This document shows positions 25,081 through 34,412 of a DNA stretch of 64,000 nucleotides, piece after piece. Under the pieces are notes generated by a model that was not told the origin of the DNA, searched no databases, and saw only the letters and a program-made list of their open reading frames with translations. Where the stretch lies: the NCBI GenBank assembly GCA_947095535.1, contig OX352774.1:109681996-109745995 (forward strand), given 5' to 3'. This DNA is from Poecilobothrus nobilitatus (lineage: Eukaryota; Arthropoda; Insecta; Diptera; Dolichopodidae). A program made the translations under genes and the position numbers. How positions within the stretch are numbered: the first letter of the stretch is position 1; every line of letters starts with the position of its first letter.

Positions 25081-25623
25081 TGGGGCGTTTTTCTTTTTGT
25101 CATCAGATCAATGCTCAGAGCAGATGTCGAGCGCTCAGAGCAAACTTTTATCTGAGCTCTGACCACTCTGAGTTAAAAAAGAAACGTTCAGAGCACAAAT
25201 TGTCAATTTTTATCCAAATTATTTTCTAACGTCAGTATTTTTATTTTATTTCATTATTTTAAATGTAATAATATAGTTTTAAAAGGAATTTATTTAAGAA
25301 ATAAAATAAAACAAAGTTATTTTACGTAAAATTTCATTTAATAAAATTTAAAAAAAAAACTTAAAAAAAAATGTTTATCTATGCACGAAATTTTATTTTG
25401 TTGATATTTTTATTATTTTATTCTTAATTTGACGTTATATTTATTGAAAACTCTGTGAAATCTGATAAGTTTTTACGAGCTCACAGATCGCGCTCTGATC
25501 ACAGTCCGAGTTAAAAGAGAAACACAAAATGGATAATCTGGATAATCTGAGCATAAAAAGAAACACAATTTTTTTTGCTTGACAGCTCTGAATCTGCTCT
25601 GATGAGAAAAAGAATAACGCCCA
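25081..25623. mobile_element. MITE nested in E (GGGCGTT ends)
   Basis: Inverted ends: GGGCGTTTTTCTTTTTGTCA at the left and, in reverse, GGGCGTTATTCTTTTTCTCA at the right, about 25 bp with few mismatches. Subterminal CTCAGAGCA/TGCTCTGA motifs occur several times on both sides. Length is about 540 bp, with no ORF. No clear target-site duplication was found, so the superfamily is open. Confidence 0.7.
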
Positions 25624-25717
25624 TGTATAGCACATGTACTCTGACTTTTATATCAAATATTTTTATAATTCAGAGTTTATATTCGAGAGTTATCAATATT
25701 AACATAATAAATTCTAT

Positions 25718-25776
25718 TTGTTACAAACGGAGGATACATTTTTATATACCTGTGGCTATTGTTCGTACAGGTATTA
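25718..25776 (-). mobile_element. Fossil 5' end of an A-like element
   Basis: On the minus strand an AATACCTGT...ACAGGTATA hairpin is followed by ATCCTCCGTTTGTAACA, matching the family A start (hairpin, then CTCCTCCGTTTGTAACA). The rest of the element is missing. It is more diverged than A1-A3. Confidence 0.6.
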
Positions 25777-25818
25777 AGAATACAATAATAATTTTCTGAT
25801 AAAAAGAAATATGTTGTA

Positions 25819-26531
25819 CACTGAAAAAACATTTTTCTACAATACGTTATATCGAAGAATTTAAAAATTAGTAAAAATAAAAATTTAGCAATATTAGTGT
25901 TTTTTTTTTTGTACCCGACATTGGTATTAATCCAAGCATCAGTTAAATTGTTAATTTAGTGAACTATTACAAACAATTAATTATTATTATTAGCGATGTG
26001 AATAATAATATTCTAACTAATCTGAAGTAATATAAAAATCTTAAAAGCATCAAAAAGAATCTAGCATTGCAAAAACTTTAGATAAAATTGTCATGCTGTC
26101 GTAAGAATTTATATAAAAATTAAATTTTAATATAATTATATATAAACTAATATTTATAAATTATGTTTTTAAAGAGATTTAATAATTAAAAACATGAAAA
26201 ATGTACATCGAAGTCTTTACAAATTTTGTTCTTTAATTCCGTTTAATAAATAATTACTTTTTACAGCATTGCACGAGTTTAAAATAAATTCATGAATTTT
26301 TTAATTTTATTCATAAATTTCATAAACTAATTCTAGAACAAAATCATAATAATATTATTTATAACAAAATCATAAATTTTGTGAACCTCGTTTTGTATTA
26401 AACTTATTTATAATTTTATTCAATTATGACATTTTTATGAACAGGACGGCAGTCAAAAATGTGAAAATTATTATATGAAATAATTTATTTCATAAATTAT
26501 TTCATATTGTGTACCTACATTTTTTTCAGTG
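25819..26531. mobile_element. MITE nested in E (CACTGAAAAAA ends)
   Basis: CACTGAAAAAAC at the left and TTTTTTTCAGTG at the right form an 11-bp TIR, flanked by TA at 25817-25818 and 26532-26533. This is a 713-bp AT-rich interior without an ORF. TA target and CACTGAAAAA ends are common in small mariner-like or related non-autonomous insect elements. Confidence 0.7.
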
Positions 26532-27139
26532 TACTTATTCTCATATGAAGAGTTTTGTTCTTATAAGAAAACTTATCAATCAGCGGCCATATTATTGATC
26601 TTCTTTATTTTTCTCAATCTTAACCCTTATGTTATTAAGTAATTTTATTAAATAAAAAATATGAAAAAATATTTATTGTAAAAATGATTAAATTTAAATT
26701 ATTAAAACGCAAAATTATAGCTTAAATTCAATATAACTTAGCTTTAATTGAAATTTATATGTACTATTACATTAGTTTTACTCAAATGATCAGATATATG
26801 GTTAAAAGTAGAATAATAAGACTCTAAAGGGTTAAAAAAGAATTATTTAAATTTTTTAAAATTAGATTATTTTTAGTGCGCTTTACTTTTTTTCGACCTA
26901 AAATGGTTACTTTTATTAATAAAATTTCAATGGCAGTATAATTTTGGCTTATATTCTTGACGAAAAAGTTATTTTAGTTTCCTATAATTTTATGTTCATA
27001 TTAAATTCTTACATATGTACTTATTTATGATATTAAACACACACATATAATTAATCATACATATTATACTTTGTTTAATCGCTACAATAATTCTAAAAAG
27101 TAAAACGGATACATTTATATTATAATATGTTGGTTTCTC

Positions 27140-27450
27140 TTTCTAACAACACTCATAAGGCAAAACCAGCACTCATAACAAGAATAAGCTACTATTATAA
27201 CACCCTTTTGAGTATCTTATGAGAGTTTTTCAATACTCTCATAGTAGTTTTCTTATGAGAGTGATATACTTTTAAAACTCTTAAAATGAGAGCTAAAGAC
27301 TTGTTATGAGTGTTAATTTACTCTCATAACTGCGCCCTTTAACTCTTATAAAGATCTCATAAGACACTTATAGAATTCTTCAAGAGTAAATTATGAGAGT
27401 AATACTCCCATAATTAACTCTCATAGCACTCTACTAGAGTCTTATGAGAT
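27140..27450. repeat. Right subterminal motif array of E
   Basis: At least a dozen TTATGAGAGT / ACTCTCATAA variants occur in both orientations, ending at CTTATGAGATAAATTTTG before the TIR. Confidence 0.8.
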
Positions 27451-27867
27451 AAATTTTGTTACTTGGGTACATATATGTATTTTATTGTACTTATAAGAAA
27501 TTATTCTGTCAATGGAATATTTAAATATAATATAATATAATATAATATTTAAAATTATATTTACTATTTTGTACTAAGTAAATTTAATATACATTTACCG
27601 CTTAGTATTAAATGGTACTATAGAATATTTGAAAAAGTTTTGGATTGATAATCGTTATGTGAAAGGCTTTTGAAGAATGTACATATAAACATATAGTTTG
27701 AATATATGTACAACCCATAGTTCTAGAAATTATAAAATGCACCCAAATTATTTTAAAATACTAAAATATTAAAAAAATAATATTGTGAGCAGAGTGACAG
27801 GCTGTGAACATACTAACGGTTCGTACGGGTATCTAACAGGTGACAAAGGCAACTGTATTCTTCCTCG

Positions 27868-28970
27868 TTTTTATTGGAAATTTAAAAAAAAAAAAAACAA
27901 ATTGCTAAGTAATTTTTAAATCTTCTCAATATTTATAAAATTTAAAATGACAATCATCAATCAGTTTCTAGTTAGTTAACCGATAACAATCACCAAAAAA
28001 TATTGTGCATTGTAGGTTCGCTTTAAACTAAAAAGAATTATTGTTTTATTGGATACCATACTTATAAGTATTTGATGGAAGACCCATCATCTTCGGTAAA
28101 GTTAATGTCAGAGTCATAATAACAAAATTAAACATAATCCAAAACTAATAACCCTAATCTATAAAACTATATCTGACTTCAGTAAACTATGAATAATACT
28201 ATAAACTACTGAAATCACATAAAAATATTTTACAATTTATTTTGTTCTTTTTAGGACAATTTTTTTAAACCCTCTTTACTTATATTTAATTATTTTATCG
28301 GTGCCCTGAAATAATGCCCCAATACATAAAATCGGGTTATTTCATTTTCGTTAGAGTATCGAAAATGAATGTAAAAATTATTTTTATTTCATTTTTGTTA
28401 GAGTATCGCGTTTAAATCGGTATCGGTCTTATTACCATTTTGAAACTAAAGTAATGTCGAAATTTGTAAGTAAATAAAGTAGAACAGTGAAAGTAGTTTT
28501 GGTTTTTAATTTTTAAATAAAAGAACAAAATAGAATCTACAAAAGAAATTTTTGATTGAAACTTTATTTTCTACTGAAATTTTACACTATAAAATTTTAT
28601 TCATTTATTTTAAACAAAAATTTTAAATGAAAAATAGTGAATATTCTTTAATTTTATAATAGATATAGAAAGGTTTTCATTTAAATTTAAAAAAATTTTT
28701 GCAAAAAACTCATGCATTTGTTCTAAAATAATTATTGTAATAAACACAACCCTTTTTCATTATATACAAAAAAATTTAAAAATCAAAAATAACTAAAACT
28801 CACCCACTATTCTCAGAACTCACACCAAAAAATGTAACATAATAATTCAATTTTTTATAGTTGAATTATTTTAATAATTTTTCCGTAAATAAAAGTCAAT
28901 AAACTTTTCCCCTAACTTTTAATTTATTACAAAAAAAAAAAAAATCTGAGAATTTTTTTAATTTAATATA
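27868..28970. other. AT-rich DNA with a short GAAATAA repeat
   Basis: TATTTCATTTTYGTTAGAGTATCG occurs twice, near 28339 and 28388, next to CTGAAATAATGCCCCAA. The latter resembles the terminal arrays of the fold-back element at 42760. Nothing else is recognised. Confidence 0.5.
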
Positions 28971-29539
28971 CAGGGTGTTTGAGTAATAGACTTCATAACT
29001 CCAGAGAGTGATTAGAGTGGGGAGGTCAAGACAAGCAAAAACTCGGAATGATCGGGAGGTCTATTTCCAACCGTTACTGAGATAATGAGGCCTAAAGATT
29101 TTTTCTTTTTTTAAATACGTTGCTTAATTTTTTATTTATAATTTTGGAATTATTTTTTGAAACATAGAAAAACATTTACTGCCATATTTTGAAGCTCAGT
29201 AAATTATCTGTCTCATTCATTAATAATAAAGTATCTGTCGCTTTTTAATAAGAAGTTCTAAAACTTTAACTTCAAATACTATTTACATTATCAAATTTAC
29301 TTATTTAAATATTTATTACTTTAAATTAAAAATACCGTTATGAACTTAACGGTTTCATTTTTCTAAAATGTTCTTAGACTATTTCTGCCCATTTTGAATG
29401 TAACAGTAGTTTTGTAGCTGAAAAATTACAGAAGTTATAATAAAAAAACTTTTTAGAGATTTTCAAGAAAAACTCGTTTTTTGTTATGACGTCCCATATC
29501 ACTCCTTGAAATTATGCTGTCTTTTCTTTAAACACCCTA
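28971..29539. mobile_element. MITE with AGGGTGTTT ends
   Basis: CAGGGTGTTTGAG at the left and TTTAAACACCCTA at the right; TATA lies on both flanks, consistent with a TA target. About 569 bp without coding capacity. CAGGGTGT-ended repeats are widespread in insects; the superfamily cannot be fixed from the ends alone. Confidence 0.65.
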
Positions 29540-29648
29540 TATATAAAGTTCACTAGAATTTAAAATTATTTTTCAAATTTAAAATTTTCATTATAAAACT
29601 AAAATTTTTAATAAAAACTAGAACCTTATTTTTTATTTTAATTAAAAA

Positions 29649-29886
29649 CGAGGAAGAGTATACAGTTGTCTGTGTTAACGAATATCCACCAGAATAATAT
29701 CTAAATTCATTGTTCGAAATGTACCAAATCTTATTATAAATTTAATCATCTTACAAAATTGCAAATGTTTGACTTTAGCTGCTAGAATATAATATACTTT
29801 TCCATAATATCAACCTTGCTCTCTTTACAGCATCACAAACGTAATCGATAAAGTATTATACTCGTGCAGCTATGCTCGTAAGAATT
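29649..29886 (-). mobile_element. Short hairpin element, family D
   Basis: The low end CGAGGAAGAGTATACAGTTG equals the A/B terminus in reverse; near the high end, the minus strand has CGAGTATAATA and ATTACGTTTGTGATG, as in family B. There is no GTCC tract in the 238 bp, so this is either a diverged lineage or an internal deletion. Confidence 0.65.
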
Positions 29887-31372
29887 GCATAAATTATGTT
29901 ACAAGTTTATTTTTATGTAAATAACTAATTTATTAAAGAAGGATCTACTAAGTCATAAATCAAGATCTAAGTCATAAATGCAGCACCGAAATATCTAGTT
30001 TACTTGAATTTCTTTAAAGTCATGTAAACAAAATTGTTTCTATATCTGGTTATCCAATAGATGTTATTTGAAAAAACAAATGTTTCTTATTGAATTTTAT
30101 TTGGGATTGTAAGGTTACAATTTATAAAACTTATATTCCACCTCAAGAACTAAAGAAATATTGAGAAATTGAAGCAGGGAAGCATTAAACATTTATTATG
30201 AATAAACTCTAAATATTTTTAGGATCAGAACTATAAATTAGACCAATAAAAGAAAAATGAAAAATACTTAGTTAAAAGATCAAAATCATGAAGATGTTTC
30301 TGACAAGACACCATAAATAAAATGGTACCATAGATAGATATTAGCAGAAATTGCAGAATATTATCGTCGATAAACGTAATGGTTACATTTGTCAGAATAT
30401 GACATTCCATACGAGCAAATCGGTTTGTCATCTATTTTGAGTATAGGAAGAAATGGGATAAACTTCTAGCGTATGAAAAGGATAAAATAAAAATGAAAAC
30501 TGTTTAAAACTGAAAGCAAGACCTCTATAAGACTTCAAGAGCAAGACTTAAGCAATCTTTTAAACTACTGAAATTTGAATTCTGAATAGCATATTATCTA
30601 ACATAAACATGAGAGAAATCTTACGTTTCTCCTACAAAATAAATTAAGTTTATGTCCAATATGAAATGAATAAAATCTACAGGATGGAGACTTTCTATTT
30701 AATAACTAAATACATTATTTTTGATCAACCTATGGTATAAAAAATTTTAAAAAATATGTTTTTTGTTTTTAAATATATAATTGAAAAATATCCATGCATA
30801 ATTTAATTATATTTAAAACAGATTAGTTATGTATGCTAATTATGTGTAATTTTATGTAAAAAGTGTTTTAATCACTTGAATATTTTCAACATTAATTAAC
30901 TTAATTTAATTCAATTCAATTAAAATAATTTGAATCAAATCAAATAAAAATTAAAATTAGTTTTTCTTAAAATATTATTTTATTTTATATTTTTAGTAAT
31001 TAAATGAATTAATTCAATAAATTTTAATTCCTAACCTGAAATTCTGCATTAAAATTTAACATTTTTAAAAATGTTTATACTCCATACTTGTATAATCTTA
31101 GTTCAATTGAAGCAATCCTAGAGGAGCAGTAAACCTTCGAAAAATACAAAGAAAGCCTAAATCGCCCTAATAATATGGAATTTTTACCCAGTCTAAATCA
31201 CCTCCCTCTGTAATTACTATAATGGAGCAACTCCCCTAACTGCAGTATAATGACCGAGAAATAGGATGAAGAAACAAAATAGAATAAGGAACAGAAATTT
31301 GAATATAAAAAAGAGAGAGTAGCGCTATGTATATTAAGGATCGGATTGGTTTCAATTGGCTAGAAGATATTT
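29887..31372. other. AT-rich intergenic DNA
   Basis: No recognisable gene. The minus-strand frame at 30231-30431 is short and shows no family motif. The part 31080-31372 could be the eroded 3' side of the LINE relic that follows. Confidence 0.5.
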
Positions 31373-31660
31373 CTAGAAAAGATTATTAGCTCCCACATTT
31401 CGAAGATATCCTAAAGGCATTAAATCTTTTTTAACATTAAAATCATTAATGATTAATGATTCATTAATGATTTTAATAGGTCTTTTTTGTATTTTGTCCA
31501 AATACTGTAGAGCAGTATAGGCTCGTAGAACAGCGAACATGTGGTAATTATATTCAAATTTTGGCCAAATAATAAATTCTAAACTATTTTTATTATCGTT
31601 TTGTGGAAAATCTGCTCTTTTATAAACCTTTGCTTTTACATTATTATTTTTTTCAATCAT
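31373..31660 (-). pseudogene. Non-LTR retrotransposon ORF2 relic
   Basis: A 95-codon frame ends in LRAYTALQYLDKIQKRPIKI, then INESLI and LGYLRNVGANNLF. A block of the form L-D-K-I-Q-K-R-A-I-K-L-I followed by L-x-x-R-R-x-V-A-x-x-x-L-F is typical of the region after the RT domain in many insect LINEs. The frame then meets a stop where the family usually has FYRY. RT motifs are absent, so it is a dead fragment, different in type from the RTE relics. Confidence 0.6.
31437..31476. repeat. Perfect 16-bp inverted repeat
   Basis: Arms TTAAAATCATTAATGA and TCATTAATGATTTTAA with an 8-base loop, inside the LINE relic. It probably arose by local duplication in that relic. Confidence 0.9.
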
Positions 31661-32634
31661 AATTGAAAAATTTCGATTTTTAATAATATTTTTATCTCGG
31701 ATTTTAACAAAATATCAACAGATGCTAAAATTACCACCTTAATTTCAATTTTCAAAAACAAAATGTATTTCAAAAAAAGAAAAATTAATTATGCAGATTG
31801 GCGGGAAGGAAATTTTAAAATAAATATAGAAAAATTTTACAAAATGATTTCTAAATAGAAGGAATATAAAAAGTCATAAAAAATTTTACACTCGTTTCGT
31901 TAATTTTAATTTTAAATCATTTTTATCGGAAATTCAACTTTTTATGGTACAAATAATCATATAAATCCTAAACAAAGAAATGCACCATTTGCGAATGTAA
32001 TTTATTTTTCAAAAAAAAGTTGATATAAAACACAAACAGTCTTTTATAACGTTATATATAAAATGGAAAGGTATTTAGGTAATAACAACTATACTTAGAG
32101 TTTTCATTATAAAAGTCATAAAACAATACTATAAAAAGATTGGAACAAAAATAAATATTCTGCTAGAAATTTTATAGTTAAAAACCATTTTTTAAATTGA
32201 AATTTATTTTTGAACATTCTTTTTTATAAAACTACAAAAATTTTAAATAAACGTTCAAAAATCTTTTACTTCTTATGAACATTTATCGGGTTCGTTGACA
32301 AATTTTTATACATTAATGAAACGAAAAAATTTTTTTTAACTTAATATGGTGGTAAAAGAAAACACTTTAATACTAAAGTAAAAAAAAATTCTTATGAAAA
32401 ATTTAATAGGTTGAAATAAATTAAAATTTTCGAAATATTCAGTTTTTGTTTAACTATGGAAGTGTATATTATAACTATAACAAAGAAAATTTCAAAACCA
32501 AAAATACCAATTTTTGAAACCATTGAAACAATCTATTCAAAGCAAGTTACCTTATTTCACCCCTGATTGAAGAAAAAACAAAAAGGCCGCCTAAAAGTAG
32601 GCAATTATTTACCAAAAATTTTGTTATTTAAATT
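31661..32634. other. AT-rich DNA upstream of the LINE
   Basis: No recognisable feature up to the LINE target-site duplication. Confidence 0.5.
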
Positions 32635-32649
32635 AAATAATTATAGATT
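32635..32649. repeat. 5' target-site duplication of the LINE
   Basis: AAATAATTATAGATT, identical to 38395-38409. The first six bases could partly belong to the tail on the 3' side. Confidence 0.85.
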
Positions 32650-32684
32650 CAGTCTTGTTCTGACTAGTATTGTGTGAAGAACAT
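32648..32684 (+). promoter_or_regulatory. Probable internal LINE promoter
   Basis: The element begins at TTCAGTC, a match to the insect initiator TCAKTY with the A at 32651. At +28 to +32 lies AGAAC, four of five matches to the downstream promoter element RGWYV. LINEs of this group are known to use such downstream promoters; the assignment here is by position and motif only. Confidence 0.5.
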
Positions 32685-32828
32685 CTATTGAAATTTTCTT
32701 TTACAAATCGCATATAATCTTAAGTAATTAAAGTACTCGCTCTAACAACAACGATATAGTGGTTTTCACTCTTATTTAAAAAAAAAAAAAAACCAACTTA
32801 CACATAAGAGCCACTTAAAAAAAATAAA

Positions 32829-34181
32829 ATGCTTCCCCCGGGGGGCACAAATAGTTTTGGACTGCTGCAAAATGAGGATGCACCTAAAAAAAGGAAAAAA
32901 TTAAAAAGCACATCCATAACCTCAATATTTAATAATGCCGGTAATGATGGCAAAAAATTTCTAAACATAAAAGCAAAGGATACAAACAAACCCTTAAGAA
33001 TGCACAACAAGTTCGTCATAAATAAGTTGCTCGAAGGTATCTATCCAAATTTCACAGCTACGTGGGACAGATCTGGAAACATAGTACTGGAAGTTCCAAA
33101 CAAAAAAATCTCAGAAATATTCCTTAGGCAAACCAAACTGGGTGATATTGAAATTTTAGTTGAACTGAATAAAAACCTGAATTACTCCAAGGGGATAATA
33201 TTTGATAGAGATCTTGTACATATTGAAACCAAAGAAATTCTGGATAACCTAAAAATAAAAAATCAAACTATAGTGGAAGTTTTTAAACTATCAAAAATAA
33301 AAAATTCACAAAAAGTTTTTACTGGAGCTGTCATTATAACATTTGATTCAATACATCCACCAGAAAATGTAAAAAGTGGCTTTACGATACACCCAGTCAA
33401 GAAATGGTATCCAAATCCTATTCGTTGTAGAAAATGTCAACTTCTTGGCCACTTGCAAAAAGACTGCCAAACTCCTCCAAGATGCGCTGATTGTGGTACT
33501 GAAAGACCAGAAGGCGATGTAATACATCCCAAAATATGTAAAACTTTTAGTTGTGTAAACTGTCATGGGGCTAATCATAGTGCTGCATCCAATACTTGCC
33601 CCGCATATACCAAGGAAAAAGAGGTATTAAAAATTAAAACCGATTTAAGAATTTCCAAACGAGAAGCTTACACTTATTATAAAAACAACTACCAAATGTC
33701 AACACAAATTCCTCAAAGCCAAACTTTTGCTCAGCTGTTTCAAACACAAAATACTCCAAAAAATACTCAATTAACAAATATCAACAACACTGAATTCAAC
33801 AATCACTCAAAAGTCACTCAAATATCAACCGAATTACCAACAAATATCAACAATCACTCAAATACCAACTCAAGTATAATCGATAATCAACAATATCAGC
33901 AAATTCAAGAACCTATGGATAAAAAACAATTATATAAAACTCAAGCACCGCAAATTTTATCATCACCATTAGAAGAAGAAAATAATAAAAACACCAATGA
34001 GATAAGTAGTAATGAAATTATATATTCTAACAATTATGAAAAAAACACTCAAAATAACTTAATTCAAAATTTAACTAATAATTCAAATACAAATAATAAT
34101 AATGTTAAAACTAAGCAAATAAATATTAATATCGAAAATAATTTGTCACTTAATGACAGCAATATGAATAGTTATGGTTAA
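32829..34181 (+). CDS. LINE ORF1, gag-like nucleic-acid-binding protein
   Basis: 450 residues. It should coat the LINE RNA and help target-primed reverse transcription. The basic N-terminus has PKKRKKLK at about residues 19-26, a possible nuclear signal. Residues about 55-190 look like the RRM-like/gag core of this group. Three zinc knuckles follow: C-x2-C-x4-H-x4-C at 200-213, a longer C-x2-C-x10-H-x3-C at 219-237, and C-x2-C-x4-H-x6-C at 242-257. From about residue 290 to the end it is very rich in Asn, Gln, Thr and Ile, longer and simpler than usual and probably disordered. The ATG at 32829 is the first in frame after the A-rich 5' UTR. There are no internal stops. Confidence 0.93.
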   Translation: MLPPGGTNSFGLLQNEDAPKKRKKLKSTSITSIFNNAGNDGKKFLNIKAKDTNKPLRMHNKFVINKLLEGIYPNFTATWDRSGNIVLEVPNKKISEIFLRQTKLGDIEILVELNKNLNYSKGIIFDRDLVHIETKEILDNLKIKNQTIVEVFKLSKIKNSQKVFTGAVIITFDSIHPPENVKSGFTIHPVKKWYPNPIRCRKCQLLGHLQKDCQTPPRCADCGTERPEGDVIHPKICKTFSCVNCHGANHSAASNTCPAYTKEKEVLKIKTDLRISKREAYTYYKNNYQMSTQIPQSQTFAQLFQTQNTPKNTQLTNINNTEFNNHSKVTQISTELPTNINNHSNTNSSIIDNQQYQQIQEPMDKKQLYKTQAPQILSSPLEEENNKNTNEISSNEIIYSNNYEKNTQNNLIQNLTNNSNTNNNNVKTKQININIENNLSLNDSNMNSYG

Positions 34182-34412
34182 GCAGAAAATTAATTAGCAG
34201 ATTTAACTCAATTTTCTTTAATTTTGTTTTTTTTTTTTACTTTATTCTTTCTTTATTTTACACAACTTATAATTCTATAATTTTTCTTATTAGCTTTAAA
34301 ATTAATAATATTAACTTAAAAATTACAATAGCATTTTAAAATACGATCCTAAATAATTTAGAAAAGTATGCTAACTAAATTACGATATATACGCTAACTA
34401 AATAAATTTCAA

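Larger units (their letters stand above)
23772..27467. mobile_element. TIR element E inserted in A3
   Basis: Ends are CCCAAGTAACA...TGTTACTTGGG (inverted 11-12 bp), flanked by TA at 23770-23771 and 27468-27469; the empty site in A1 has one TA. Both subterminal zones (23797-24120 with 24660-24790, and 27140-27450) are packed with variants of ACTCTCATAA and TTATGAGAGT. Short TIRs, a 2-bp TSD and dense subterminal motifs suit the CACTA-Mirage-Chapaev group. Only a decayed transposase fragment (24303-24430) is visible. Two MITEs and an A-like fragment are nested inside. Confidence 0.8.
22601..27867 (+). mobile_element. Family A copy 3, split by element E
   Basis: The left part, 22601-23771, and the right part, 27468-27867, together make one family A copy colinear with A1 and A2, with hairpin start and CTTCCTCG end. 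They are separated by a 3696-bp insertion at TTTACATA/CATATATG. A1 and A2 have this site uninterrupted. The terminal stem-loop is slightly worn (CTAACAGGTGACAAAGGCAA). Confidence 0.88.
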
